Shown here one piece after another: positions 15,458-23,701 of a stretch of 64,000 bases of DNA. Position 1 is the stretch's first letter. The number at the start of each line of letters is the position of its first letter. A model generated the notes under the pieces. That model searched no databases, was not told where the DNA came from, and was given only the letters and a program-made list of their open reading frames with translations. The DNA is from JALHMI01 sp964598535 (GTDB lineage Bacteria > Planctomycetota > Planctomycetia > Pirellulales > PALSA-1355). The stretch is from positions 12,761-76,760 of the forward strand of contig CAZRCI010000025.1 in NCBI GenBank assembly GCA_964598535.1, given 5' to 3'. Made by a program: the position numbers and the translations under genes.

Positions 15458-17128
15458 CTAGACGGCAGTTTTGAGGACGCGGCCGCGCAGCGCGGCCAGA
15501 ATAAACTCCACGACTTCCCGGCCACTCTGGATCGCTTCGTAGGCTCGTCCGTCGACCGAGTCGACGGCGAGCAGGTGGTAGAACGTCACGGGCCTGGTCT
15601 GCCCCGGACGATCGAGCCGGGCACACGCCTGGCCGAAGTCGCCCTGCGAGATGCACCCGATCGAGTAGAAGACGGCCGTCGACGCCCGCGTGAGATCGAT
15701 TCCCGCGCCGCCGCTGCGGATCTGTACGCCCAGCAGATCGACGTCGGCGGGCATCGTGGCCTGCGACGTGAGATCGTTGCGCCGGCCGGACAGTTCGCCG
15801 TAACGGCGGCCGAGCCTGGCCGCAACGGCGGCGACCTGGTCGAGGTCGTGCCGGAAGCGGCAGAACACGACCACCGGTTCGCTGGCATCGAGATCGTCGA
15901 GCAACTCGGCGAGCGTGTCGGATTTGGCTGTGTCCAGTTCGAGTTGCACCGTTTCGATGCCCAGGCCATCCGCCGCGGCGCTCACGAAGCCGCAGGCGAC
16001 CTGCTGGAGGCGTAGTACCTTGACCAGCGGATTGTCGATCTTCACCGTGCCGAACCTCTCCTCGGAGTCGATGATATCGGCGACGAGTTGGTCTTCGAGC
16101 TGGTCGTAGACTTTCCGGGCCTTCGGTGAGAGCGTGACGGGGACATCGATATGCCGAACCGGCGGCAGATCCAGCTCGACGTCGAGATGGACGGCACATA
16201 GCGCCATCCGCTCGCTGAGGTCGTCTTGGTTCACCCAGCGGTCGACCTTGTTCGGGATGTACTGCGACAGCTCGGCATAGCGCGACTTGAACTGCGTGAC
16301 GCTGGTGCCGAAGATCGCCGGTTCGAGGAATCGGTATTGGGCATACAGGTCGAGCGGCGAGTGCGGCATAGGCGTGCCCGTCAGCGCCAGCCGGCGCTCG
16401 GCGCGCAGGCCCAGTTGTGCGCAGAACTTACTGGCCCGGCCGTTCGGATCCTTGATCTTGTGGGATTCGTCGAGCGCGACGACGTCCCAGCGCTCGCCGA
16501 GCAGAAAATCGGCGAGCGGCCTGCGCCAGGCGCTTTCGTAGCTGGCGACGAGGGCCAGGCACACGCCGCGCGGCGTCATCTCGCAAGCTTGCCTCGCGAG
16601 CATCAGCTTCTTGGCGGCTGAGCCGTCGAGAATCACCGCGCGGTAGCTGCCCGGGAAATGCCGTGCGAACTCCTTGGTCCAGACGGGGCGCACGGTCGTC
16701 GGGCAGAGAATCAGGACGCGCTGAGAGCCCCAGTTGCCGAGCAGGTCGCAGGCGATCTTTGTTTTTCCGCCTCCCATCTTGATCGGGAGGAGCGTGGCGC
16801 AGCGGTTCCAAGCGAAGCGAAATGCGGCCTGCTGATGCGCCCACTGCGGCAGTTTGAGCTGCGGGTCGACGCACCCGCAGCCCGGACGGGCATCGCCCCA
16901 GTCCCAGCGATCGGCGATCGCGGACAGGTCTGCGTCGAGATCGACGCCCGCCGCGCGTAACCGGACGGCGCTGTACGGCGTGGCCGCGACGGTCCAGCCG
17001 CCGCGGCACTCGCGCGGCCAGCCGAACGACTGAAAAAACCCGGCCGCGCCGAAGGAGAAGGGTACTTCGATCGCGATCCGGTCACCGGTTAGGCGAGCGC
17101 TGCAGTGGGGGAGAGGTCTTTCCGACAT
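15458..17128 (-). CDS. SNF2-type DEAD/DEAH helicase
   Basis: I placed the start at ATG 17128 (MSERPLPH), giving 556 residues; no ribosome-binding site supports a longer form. The motifs of SF2/SNF2 ATPases are clear: LPIKMGGGKTKIACD (Walker A), ILCPTTVRPVWTKEF (Ia), VALDESHKIKDP (II, DESH), LALTGTPMPHSP (III), then VVVFCRFRHDLDQV (IV), SGGAGIDLTRAST (V) and QACARLDRPGQTRPV (VI). Phages use such translocases in replication or to remodel protein-DNA complexes. A Cys pair (GCGCVDPQ) precedes the ATPase. Full length and intact. Confidence 0.92.
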   Translation of the reverse strand: MSERPLPHCSARLTGDRIAIEVPFSFGAAGFFQSFGWPRECRGGWTVAATPYSAVRLRAAGVDLDADLSAIADRWDWGDARPGCGCVDPQLKLPQWAHQQAAFRFAWNRCATLLPIKMGGGKTKIACDLLGNWGSQRVLILCPTTVRPVWTKEFARHFPGSYRAVILDGSAAKKLMLARQACEMTPRGVCLALVASYESAWRRPLADFLLGERWDVVALDESHKIKDPNGRASKFCAQLGLRAERRLALTGTPMPHSPLDLYAQYRFLEPAIFGTSVTQFKSRYAELSQYIPNKVDRWVNQDDLSERMALCAVHLDVELDLPPVRHIDVPVTLSPKARKVYDQLEDQLVADIIDSEERFGTVKIDNPLVKVLRLQQVACGFVSAAADGLGIETVQLELDTAKSDTLAELLDDLDASEPVVVFCRFRHDLDQVAAVAARLGRRYGELSGRRNDLTSQATMPADVDLLGVQIRSGGAGIDLTRASTAVFYSIGCISQGDFGQACARLDRPGQTRPVTFYHLLAVDSVDGRAYEAIQSGREVVEFILAALRGRVLKTAV

Positions 17129-17138
17129 TGTGATTCGC

Positions 17139-17387
17139 CTAGGCATGCGTACCGGCCGCGTCGACCTCGGAAGCGACGATCTCCTTCGAGATGATCCTCT
17201 CCAGGTGCATCGCCGAGGGTGTCCTCGCATCTCCTTCGGTAAGCGTAGCCAGGTAGTCACCCACATCCACGAACTGTGCCGCACTCCGCGGACTGAAGCC
17301 GCTGCACGTAACTGCCGCAATGACCTGTGTGCTCTTCGCGAGCATTTCGTAACCGCTCGCCGTTCTGAACTTGAGGATCTCTGCCAT
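17139..17387 (-). CDS. Phage hypothetical protein, 82 aa
   Basis: ATG 17387 follows a G-rich stretch (GGGGTGGGGG). The product is small, with predicted short helices (LAKSTQVIAAVTCSGF) and an acidic segment before a final amphipathic helix (MHLERIISKEIVASEV). It precedes the helicase by ten bases in the same direction, so the two are probably co-translated. No known domain; accepted from spacing and composition. Confidence 0.55.
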   Translation of the reverse strand: MAEILKFRTASGYEMLAKSTQVIAAVTCSGFSPRSAAQFVDVGDYLATLTEGDARTPSAMHLERIISKEIVASEVDAAGTHA

Positions 17388-17401
17388 CCCCCACCCCTTT
17401 C

Positions 17402-17833
17402 CTAGAATTCGCCGTACGCCGCGGCCAGCTCCGCGCTGACCCGATTCCGGCGCCGACAGTTTTCCTGGGGAGTCACCTTTTCGAGGTTGCTCCAGTGATT
17501 GCACGCTTTCCCTGCCGCTCCATGATCGATCTGCTCGGAGGGCAGTAGTTCTTCGCCATGTTTCGCCATCCACACGAGGCGGTGCAGGAACGTGTTCTGG
17601 CGATAGCGCACGCCGGCGATCGTGATCCGCAGCTTGGCGCACAGGTAGCCACCGCTATGCGTGTCTCCTGCTTGGGTGCGATCCTTCGTCCGCCAGAAGG
17701 ACACTTTCTTCCACTGTCCCTTGATCAGCGAAAAGACTTCGCTCGTATCGAGGTCGACTCGCAGCGTGCCGTTTTGCAACCGCAGCCAGGCGACATTGAT
17801 CGGGCAGAGGCATCGTTTCTTACGTCGTTTCAT
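17402..17833 (-). CDS. HNH endonuclease
   Basis: The start ATG 17833 overlaps the TGA of the upstream gene (TGATG); longer forms have no signal. The 143-residue protein shows an N-terminal beta-rich recognition part (VFSLIKGQWKKVSFW) and a C-terminal HNH core: FLHRLVWMAKHG, then SEQIDHGAAGKACNHWSNLE and VTPQEN. The IDH and N residues with the later N form the beta-beta-alpha-metal site. This arrangement is the HNH_3 type found in phage homing endonucleases. It may be a selfish insert or a phage nuclease. Target is unknown. Confidence 0.85.
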   Translation of the reverse strand: MKRRKKRCLCPINVAWLRLQNGTLRVDLDTSEVFSLIKGQWKKVSFWRTKDRTQAGDTHSGGYLCAKLRITIAGVRYRQNTFLHRLVWMAKHGEELLPSEQIDHGAAGKACNHWSNLEKVTPQENCRRRNRVSAELAAAYGEF

Positions 17834-18078
17834 CAGCTCACGTCGTAGGTCTGGTCGTACGTCCTCGCGAAGGCCTCGGGCGCGGCCTGCGCGGGATCCC
17901 ACAGGACCGGCGGCAGGCCGTGCCAACTAAACCCGCCGGCCAGCCACAGGTCGTGGCCGTCGTGCCGGATCACGCACCCGTTGCTGAGCGTTTGTGCGAG
18001 CGTGTAGCGTTCGGTGACTTCGACGGTGACCGAGCCGCACGCTCGATCGCGATCGAGGACATACTCAGTCCTGGGCAT
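17833..18078 (-). CDS. Phage hypothetical protein, 81 aa
   Basis: ATG 18078 lies within the end of the upstream gene, and the stop overlaps the HNH start. The protein is beta-rich (GSVTVEVTERYTLAQTLSNG, CVIRHDGHDLWLAGG) with Trp/Pro (WHGLPPVLWDP) and an acidic end. It is part of a tight run of overlapping early genes from 18298 to 17402. No family recognised. Confidence 0.6.
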   Translation of the reverse strand: MPRTEYVLDRDRACGSVTVEVTERYTLAQTLSNGCVIRHDGHDLWLAGGFSWHGLPPVLWDPAQAAPEAFARTYDQTYDVS

Positions 18079-18298
18079 GGCGTACCTCCCATTCGCTTTG
18101 GGGAACGCCGCACTGACCGAGCGTTGCCGCCGCGCGTTCCGCGATCCGGAGCAGCTCAAACGGCGTGGCGCCACCAGCCGCGGCTTCGATGCGATCCATC
18201 ACGAGCACGAACGTGAAGTCGCTCTTGGCGAGCGCCACGCGGCTGCGGATGGGTCGCGGCCAGCGGCGTTGGAGACGGTTCAGGAATCGCTGTCTCAT
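18065..18298 (-). CDS. Phage hypothetical protein, 77 aa
   Basis: A basic N terminus (MRQRFLNRLQRRWPRPIRSR) is followed by a hydrophobic strand/helix (SDFTFVLVMDRIEAAAG) and an amphipathic helix (FELLRIAERAAATLGQ). It overlaps the repeat protein upstream by four bases and the next gene by 14 bases. The strong basic start suggests nucleic acid or membrane contact, but this is not more than a hint. Confidence 0.55.
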   Translation of the reverse strand: MRQRFLNRLQRRWPRPIRSRVALAKSDFTFVLVMDRIEAAAGGATPFELLRIAERAAATLGQCGVPQSEWEVRHAQD

Positions 18299-19338
18299 GG
18301 CGTGCGCTCCGTATTCGAAGGCACGGCGGCGCGATCCTGGTCGCCGCCGTGCGAGGTGTCCCGCGATCCATCCTGGCCCGCCGTTCCGTCCGCGGGCGAT
18401 TGTTCGCCGTCCTGGCTGGTCTCGGGAACTGAAATGACTTCGACGATCTCGCCGCGTTTTACGCGGAGCTTCGTCCCGTCGGCGTAATCGCCAGGCTGCA
18501 AAACGACGTGTCCGCCGAGCCAGCGGTGTAGGACGACCGCGCCGTAGCGTACGATCCAGAAAAATTCGTCCGCGGTAACGAGGCCGGCGCTACCCATGCC
18601 ACCCACCTCGATCGCCGAGAACTCGCCGGTGCAGACGGCCGCGCCTCTGTAGCCCGACGCGGTGGCCGCGCCGCTGTAGCCCGACGCGGTGGCCGCGCCG
18701 CNNNNNNNNNNNNNNNNNNNNNNNNNNNNNNNNNNNNNNNNNNNNNNNNNNNNNNNNNNNNNNNNNNNNNNNNNNNNNNNNNNNNNNNNNNNNNNNNNNN
18801 NGCCCGACGCGGTGGCCGCGCCGCTGTAGCCCGACGCGGTGGCCGCGCCGCTGGTGCCCGACGCGGTGGCCGCGCCGCTGGTCTCGTCACTGACTTTGCC
18901 GCGAGACCGTGCCGCTTGGGCTCTTGCGGCCGCGAATCGGTGTTCGAGCCAGGCTTCGCGGCCCGACGCGGTGAACCGCAGCGCTCCGTGCCAGGGACCG
19001 TAGAACACGACTTCGGCGGTCGGGCCGGCCTTGGCCTTATCACCGCCGTCCAAGTCGATTACGTCCGAGGGAGCCGCGGTGAATACGATCCAGTCGCCGC
19101 CATAATCCGGACTCTTACCGCCGCCCAGGTTCAGCCCCCATGGCCAGCCAAACAGGCCGCCGCTCGCACAAGTCGGCTCCGGCGACCAGTTGGGTGTGCG
19201 CACCTCGCCGCTCTTGGGCCAAACGAATCCGCGCGACGACTCGCCGCCCGGATTCACGCACTTGACGAGCAGCACTTTGTCGCCGTCGTGCGTCCATTGA
19301 TGAATCGGTGTGTATTCGCCGGCAGCGTTCGTGGACAT
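18295..19338 (-). CDS. Tandem-repeat phage protein (SGAATASGY repeats), contains assembly gap
   Basis: ATG 19338 has a GGAG site. The N-terminal 150 residues form a distinct domain with many Trp and Gly (PIHQWTHDGDKVLLV, GLFGWPWGLNLGGG, DWIVFTAAPSD). Then comes a row of 9-residue repeats SGAATASG(Y/T) that run into the 100-N gap and continue beyond it. After the repeats there is a second domain (FSAIEVGGMGSAGLV, YGAVVLHRWLGGHVV) and a Gln/Asp-rich disordered tail. Similar Ala-Thr-Ser-Gly repeats are seen in phage early-region proteins of unknown function and probably fold as a solenoid. True length unknown because of the gap. Confidence 0.75.
   Translation of the reverse strand: MSTNAAGEYTPIHQWTHDGDKVLLVKCVNPGGESSRGFVWPKSGEVRTPNWSPEPTCASGGLFGWPWGLNLGGGKSPDYGGDWIVFTAAPSDVIDLDGGDKAKAGPTAEVVFYGPWHGALRFTASGREAWLEHRFAAARAQAARSRGKVSDETSGAATASGTSGAATASGYSGAATASGXXXXXXXXXXXXXXXXXXXXXXXXXXXXXXXXXXGAATASGYSGAATASGYRGAAVCTGEFSAIEVGGMGSAGLVTADEFFWIVRYGAVVLHRWLGGHVVLQPGDYADGTKLRVKRGEIVEVISVPETSQDGEQSPADGTAGQDGSRDTSHGGDQDRAAVPSNTERTP
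18650..18880. repeat. 27-base tandem repeats in coding sequence
   Basis: The unit gccgcgccgct(g)gcccgacgcggtg-type of 27 bases encodes nine residues. Two units are visible on the left and three on the right of the gap, with the ninth residue alternating Tyr and Thr. The assembler evidently could not resolve the array. Confidence 0.85.
18702..18801. other. Assembly gap, 100 N
   Basis: Exactly 100 undetermined bases, a default value for gaps of unknown size, placed within the 27-base repeat array. Confidence 0.97.
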
Positions 19339-19399
19339 GGCCCAGCTCCATGAGGGGTTGAGGATGTGCCGACCGCAGGGCGGCCGGCAGGGAATGGAT

Positions 19400-19648
19400 C
19401 TACTTCGCTTTCTTGGCTTCCTTCCGCAGGGCGGCTTCGAGCGCGAGTTGGAAGGGGCTCGTCCGGTAGGCGGACTCTTTGGCCAGCCCCATTCGGACGA
19501 GCCGTTCCCAGTTGACGATTCCTGACCGCACGGCGCGTACGGCGTGCGCATAGCATGGCCGGCAAAGGCCGCGCGTTGCGGCGGTGGACGAGCACCCTGG
19601 CGCGAGGCACAGGGTTGGATCCTTGACGGATTTCGCGAGACGAATCAT
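19400..19648 (-). CDS. Small Cys-rich phage protein, 82 aa
   Basis: ATG 19648 with a GGGAG site. The N-terminal half carries four cysteines, CLAPGCSS and GLCRPCYAH, and a His, which fits one zinc site. The rest is helical and basic (RAVRSGIVNWERLVRMGLAK, LALEAALRKEAKKAK). The combination of a small zinc finger and a basic helical tail suggests nucleic-acid binding. It is the second gene of the early transcription unit. No exact family. Confidence 0.65.
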   Translation of the reverse strand: MIRLAKSVKDPTLCLAPGCSSTAATRGLCRPCYAHAVRAVRSGIVNWERLVRMGLAKESAYRTSPFQLALEAALRKEAKKAK

Positions 19649-19744
19649 GGGCCCAGCTCCCAGGTTGGGCGCAGGGCAGCGACGGCGGCGCGGTGAAGCG
19701 GCGGCGCGGCGGAGCCCTACGCGGCGATCGGCACTAACGGGCGC

Positions 19745-19933
19745 TTACCAACCGAGGTGGGTGGCCATGAGGGAGCCGGGGCATTTCGCCCTCGGCGACA
19801 ATCCGCCGCGCGTGGCCAGATGCGACGACTTGCCGATCACGTGCGTCGAGAAAAACGGCGTGTAATTGCCGTTGCTCGGGACGACACGAACCAGGCGGCC
19901 GCAATGCGGGCACTGTGCGCGCGGGGATTTCAT
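19745..19933 (-). CDS. First early-region gene, small zinc-finger protein
   Basis: I prefer ATG 19933 (MKSPRAQCPHCGRLV) to an upstream GTG at 20035. The 62-residue product has CPHCGRL and a later Cys (RAKCPGS), a partial zinc knuckle. It is the first gene downstream of the operator-controlled promoter at 20056-20085, with a leader of about 115 bases. A single copy of the TGTGCGCGC word lies at 19914-19922, within the first codons. Function unknown; an early regulator is possible. Confidence 0.6.
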   Translation of the reverse strand: MKSPRAQCPHCGRLVRVVPSNGNYTPFFSTHVIGKSSHLATRGGLSPRAKCPGSLMATHLGW

Positions 19934-20055
19934 GGGTAGCACCAGTCGGTAAACGCGACGAACATGGTGCGTCGGTGGGCAGCGGGCCCCAGAGACGCTA
20001 CTTGGAATCAGGGCTGAGCATGCGTGTTCAAGCACACGTTCAACCAGCGAGTAGC

Positions 20056-20085
20056 ACTATAACGAATACGTTACAGTCGCGTCAA
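20056..20085 (-). promoter_or_regulatory. Leftward early promoter with repressor operator
   Basis: Read on the minus strand: -35 TTGACG (20085-20080), 18-base spacer, -10 TATAGT (20061-20056). The palindrome TAACG-N4-CGTTA (20060-20073) fills the spacer and overlaps the -10 box, an ideal position for repression. It would drive all early genes leftwards. Confidence 0.75.
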
Positions 20086-20092
20086 CAGGACG

Positions 20093-20350
20093 TCAGGCGG
20101 ATTTCTTGGAATTCCTGCCGTGCTTCGTAATCAGATAGTCTGTCGAGACTTCGAGCGCCTCGGCCAGACGCGCCAAGATGGCGGCGTTGGGAATGTGTAC
20201 CCCGTTAATGATCCGAGATACATTCATCGCCGATTCTCCGGATTTCCGGGCCAGCTCGCCCTGAGACCATGACTTGGTCTTGAGCAGGGCACGGATATTG
20301 TGGCCGATGTTGTACCGGGCTTCGTCGTCGGTAATCACGGCTGTTGACAT
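20093..20350 (-). CDS. Cro/CI-type XRE-family phage repressor
   Basis: An 85-residue single-domain helix-turn-helix protein. After an N-terminal arm it has the five-helix XRE fold: NIGHNIRALLKTKSWSQGEL (helices 1-2), ARKSGESAMNVSRIINGVHI (recognition helix 3 and following), NAAILARLAEALEVSTDYLI. There is no C-terminal dimerisation or RecA-cleavage domain, so induction is unlikely to use LexA-like autocleavage. Operator copies lie at its own promoter and at the early promoter beyond its stop, so it probably represses both. Its ATG coincides with the expected transcription start, implying a leaderless mRNA. Confidence 0.85.
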   Translation of the reverse strand: MSTAVITDDEARYNIGHNIRALLKTKSWSQGELARKSGESAMNVSRIINGVHIPNAAILARLAEALEVSTDYLITKHGRNSKKSA

Positions 20351-20356
20351 GCCTAG

Positions 20357-20385
20357 AGGATAACGGATACGTTATGGAAAATCAA
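20357..20385 (-). promoter_or_regulatory. Repressor promoter with operator
   Basis: Minus strand: -35 TTGATT (20385-20380), 17-base spacer, -10 TATCCT (20362-20357). The palindrome ATAACGGATACGTTAT (20360-20375) lies in the spacer. The expected start is about 20350, the A of the repressor ATG, which points to a leaderless, autoregulated message. Confidence 0.7.
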
Positions 20386-20573
20386 GCGATCGGGAGTGGT
20401 TGAACACGGCTCCAAGTAGCGTATGCACTCAGCCGCCCACGGCCTCGCGGACGCGGCCACTCCCGGTCGCTTGTTGTTCGACTCAAGCAATGAAAAGGCG
20501 GGAGTGGTCAATCGGCTGCTGAGCGTTTAGATCTCGGCCGCGCGGCCCTCGCGGGTACCGCCCACTCCCGCTT
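20384..20573. repeat. Two related long-stem hairpin units
   Basis: Unit 1 (20384-20472) has a 16-base stem AAGCGATCGGGAGTGG paired with CCACTCCCGGTCGCTT. Unit 2 (20495-20573) has nearly the same arms (CGGGAGTGG with CCACTCCCG). Their loops, about 55 bases, also share words such as CGGC and TCGCGG. The 450 bases from 20375 to 20825 hold no convincing gene apart from this pair. Confidence 0.6.
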
Positions 20574-20823
20574 AAGTGCGACGGTGCTCTAAAGGTGGTC
20601 CACGGACATGAATCAACCTCGGGGGCCTTGCGGCTTTCCCACACCGTCGCGTTGTAGGCTAATGCGCCTCGGAGCTAACTGTTTTTTGTGTAATTCAGAC
20701 CCCAGGGGAGCTGAGTTTCCGCAGCTCTTCCCGCAGGCATGCGACTTCAGATGTAAGGCATTCGACTTGCCTGAACATGGTCAACGTCAAGCGAGCAATC
20801 GCGTTGCCGACTATCCATCAGGC

Positions 20824-20898
<75 letters not shown>

Positions 20899-20936
20899 CC
20901 GATCGGGACACGGTACTTGCGCCGCCGAAGCATCGA

Positions 20937-20965
20937 AAAATATCATTCCCCACGCCAACTGTCAA
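20937..20965 (-). promoter_or_regulatory. Promoter of the tRNA-Ala gene
   Basis: Minus strand: -35 TTGACA (20965-20960), 17-base spacer, -10 TATTTT (20942-20937), close to consensus and about 40 bases before the tRNA 5' end. Confidence 0.7.
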
Positions 20966-21177
20966 GGCAAGTGGAAGGCGCAGAATCCCAGGTCGGAGGG
21001 GCCCAAACAGCCTTCGCGATGTCTAGGAGCCGGTAGCCATTTTGCCTGGCTCGCGGGTCTATACACGTTCCGCGCTTGCATAGCATTCGCAGTCTGGCCA
21101 AGCAGGAAACTCCGGTGCGGCAGGTCGGGAAGGTAGGCTGCGGCCGTCCGCGCAGCACTACGATCTCCGAAGTATTT

Positions 21178-22077
21178 TCACGGTTTCGCCGCTAACTCGG
21201 CCAGCGCAAATGCGCCGAGCACGCCCGACTGGTTCCGCAACCCCGGCGCGACGATATAGCGGTCAATGTCCGATAAGATCACCGGTGCCTGGACATAGCC
21301 CGCTAGTAGCCGCTGCGTCTCCCCCTGCACTTTCGGCAGCAGCGTCGGATGCGCCATGACACCACCACCGAGAATAATCCGCTGTGGCGAAAGCGTACAG
21401 ATAACATTGGCCAGGGCCAACGCAATGTAATGGGCTTCAAGCGTCCAGGCCGGGTGATCATCCGCCAGCGAATCCGCAGGCTGTCCCCAACGTGCCGCGA
21501 TGGCTGGGCCGCAGGCCAATCCCTCGAAGCAGTCGCCGTGATATGGACAATGGCCGACATACGGATCTGCCGAACGATCGTGCGGTAATCGCATGTGCCC
21601 CATCTCGGGATGAACCAGCCCATGCATCAGCCGGCCATTGATCAAGCCGCCTCCGCCGATACCAGTCCCGATCGTGAAGTAGATCAGGTTGTCGATTCCC
21701 TGGCCCGCCCCCCAACGAAACTCTCCCAACGCCGCCGCGTTGACATCGGTGTCAAAACCAACCGGCACGCCTAACTCACGGCCAATTGTTCCGGCGAAAT
21801 CGGTATTCGCCCAGCCCGGCTTGGGTGTCGTGGTGATCTGGCCGAATGTCGCCGAGGAGGGATTGGGATCGATCGGCCCAAACGAAGCGATACCGACGGC
21901 CGCGAGCCCACCGTGAGCAGTCGCTTGCTCGCGAAAGAAGTGGACAGCCTGGGCGAATACCTCCTCAGGAGTCGTGGTGGGAAAGCGGACTTCGGCACGA
22001 ATGTCCTCGGGAGAAGTCCCCACGGCACATACGAACTTGGTTCCGCCCGCCTCGATTCCGCCCCACAGTCTTGCCAT
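21178..22077 (-). CDS. ROK-family fructokinase
   Basis: This 299-residue sugar kinase starts at ATG 22077 (MARLWGGIEAGGTKF); an earlier ATG at 22098 is less likely. The ATP loop is GIEAGGTKF, the ROK sugar site is seen in GFDTDVNAAALGE and YFTIGTGIGGG, and the zinc site as PEMGHMRLP, GHCPYHGDCFEGLACG (His and Cys ligands). The short form with this zinc motif is typical of fructokinases (ATP + fructose to fructose 6-phosphate, EC 2.7.1.4), acting in the cytosol. Other hexoses are possible. It stands alone, divergent from the propeller gene at 22340. First clear host gene. Confidence 0.85.
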   Translation of the reverse strand: MARLWGGIEAGGTKFVCAVGTSPEDIRAEVRFPTTTPEEVFAQAVHFFREQATAHGGLAAVGIASFGPIDPNPSSATFGQITTTPKPGWANTDFAGTIGRELGVPVGFDTDVNAAALGEFRWGAGQGIDNLIYFTIGTGIGGGGLINGRLMHGLVHPEMGHMRLPHDRSADPYVGHCPYHGDCFEGLACGPAIAARWGQPADSLADDHPAWTLEAHYIALALANVICTLSPQRIILGGGVMAHPTLLPKVQGETQRLLAGYVQAPVILSDIDRYIVAPGLRNQSGVLGAFALAELAAKP

Positions 22078-22339
22078 GCTCGATGCTCTTGCGTTCATTG
22101 GCCCTGGTCATTGCATCGACAATCATGCCGCCACCGTACAGAATATGTCAAGCACGCCAATCATTCCCGGCTATGCTTCCCACCTGGAGGACTGCCGAGT
22201 CCTTTGACAAAGGGGACCAGCCCCATTCGCTTTGGAAGGATAACTGTCTGTCGACACCGTCTTGGCTCCTCAGCGAGAAAGGGTGTGCTTGCCTCCGGGA
22301 CTCGGCGAATCGGCTGTACTTTCCAATCAAAGGCTTAGC

Positions 22340-23608
22340 ATGATGATTTACCTCTCGCTTTCGAAGCTCGTTGTGCTTTTGGCAATCTGCGGTACTGCCA
22401 CACATCGCGCGCAGGCCGAAAATTGGCCGCAGTGGCGCGGGCCGCAGGGGCTGGGAATTTCCAATGAGACAGATCTGCCCCTCACGTGGAGTCCGACGGA
22501 GAACGTGCGTTGGAAGGTCAAGCTTCCAGAACGCGGCAATTCCACGCCAATCGTGTGGGAGAAGCGCATCTTCGTCACTCAGCCCGTCGAAAATCGCCGC
22601 ACGTTGATGTGCCTCGATCGCGAAGACGGCAGCCTGCTCTGGCAGGTGGGCACGACTTACGAAGCCTCTGAGCCGACACACTCCACGAATCCGTTTTGCT
22701 CGGCGTCGCCAGTTACCGACGGCCAGCGTGTAATCACCTGGTTCGGTTCGGCCGGCGTGTTCTGCTATGACTTCGATGGAAAGCAGCTTTGGCACCGCGA
22801 TCTGGGCATTCAAGAACACGAATGGGGCTATGCCGCGTCTCCGGTAATTCATGGCGACCTGTGCTTCATCAATTTTGGGCCAGGTAAGAACGAGTTCGTA
22901 GTCGCCCTCAATAAAATCACGGGCGAAGAAGTCTGGCGTTACATGCTGCCACGGCCGACACCCGAACAGCTTCAGGCTGACGACAATCTGCGCGGCAGTT
23001 GGAGTACTCCCCTGGTGATCAACGCGTCCGGCCGCGAAGAACTGATTCTTACGTTGCCCGAGGAGGTCGTCGCCCTGACTCCCAGGAGCGGTCGGCAACT
23101 CTGGCGCGCGGGCGGATTGGGCTCGCTGGTTTACACCTCACCCATGTGGGGAGAAGGCATACTCGTGGCTCTGGGCGGATATCATCGTGCTTGTGTGGCC
23201 GTTCGGCCTGGTGGCTCTGACGATGTCACAGACACCCACGTCGTCTGGCAACAGCCCAAAAGCAAGCTGCGGCTTGGCTCGGGCGTCATTCACAAAGGTT
23301 ATTTCTACGTCAACGACATGCAAGGCGTGGCGCAGTGTTTCGATCTCCAGACGGGCGAATCCGTCTGGGAAAAGCGATTAACCGCCGGTGGAACCGGCGA
23401 TACCTGGTCGTCGATGATCCTCACCGCCGACGAGCGTCTCTACATGCTCAATCAAGGAGGCGATACGTTCGTCCTCAAGGCCAGTCCCAAGTACGAAAGG
23501 CTGGAGGCCAACTCGCTCGACGAACAAACCAATTCGTCGGTGGTGATTTCCGATGGCGAAATTTTCATTCGCACGCACGAGCACCTGTGGTGCCTCGGAA
23601 AAAAGTAG
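22340..23608 (+). CDS. Exported PQQ-type beta-propeller protein
   Basis: The start ATG 22340 opens a signal peptide (IYLSLSKLVVLLAICG, cut after AQA). The mature protein begins with ENWPQWRGPQGLGISNET, a signature of the planctomycetal PQQ-like propeller family, and shows repeated W-type blades (VRWKVKLPERGNSTPIVW, GKQLWHRDLGI, GEEVWRYML, TGESVWEKRLT). No quinoprotein active-site residues are evident, so it is likely a structural or binding protein of the periplasm rather than an alcohol dehydrogenase. A paralogue is at 32491. Role unknown. Confidence 0.85.
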   Translation: MMIYLSLSKLVVLLAICGTATHRAQAENWPQWRGPQGLGISNETDLPLTWSPTENVRWKVKLPERGNSTPIVWEKRIFVTQPVENRRTLMCLDREDGSLLWQVGTTYEASEPTHSTNPFCSASPVTDGQRVITWFGSAGVFCYDFDGKQLWHRDLGIQEHEWGYAASPVIHGDLCFINFGPGKNEFVVALNKITGEEVWRYMLPRPTPEQLQADDNLRGSWSTPLVINASGREELILTLPEEVVALTPRSGRQLWRAGGLGSLVYTSPMWGEGILVALGGYHRACVAVRPGGSDDVTDTHVVWQQPKSKLRLGSGVIHKGYFYVNDMQGVAQCFDLQTGESVWEKRLTAGGTGDTWSSMILTADERLYMLNQGGDTFVLKASPKYERLEANSLDEQTNSSVVISDGEIFIRTHEHLWCLGKK

Positions 23609-23701
23609 TTTGACGGGCGTCATCCGCTGATCCTCAGACAACGGTGCTTTGCAAGCCCCCGCTGTCGCTGGCGGCACGCGCACGGCGTGGCTCGTAAACG
23701 C

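Noticed and set aside
14709..16199. Long minus-strand frame extending the 144-aa coiled-coil gene upstream
   Set aside because: Its N-terminal two thirds overlaps the SNF2 helicase in another frame and is Arg/Pro-rich; only the part from ATG 15143 has a ribosome-binding site.
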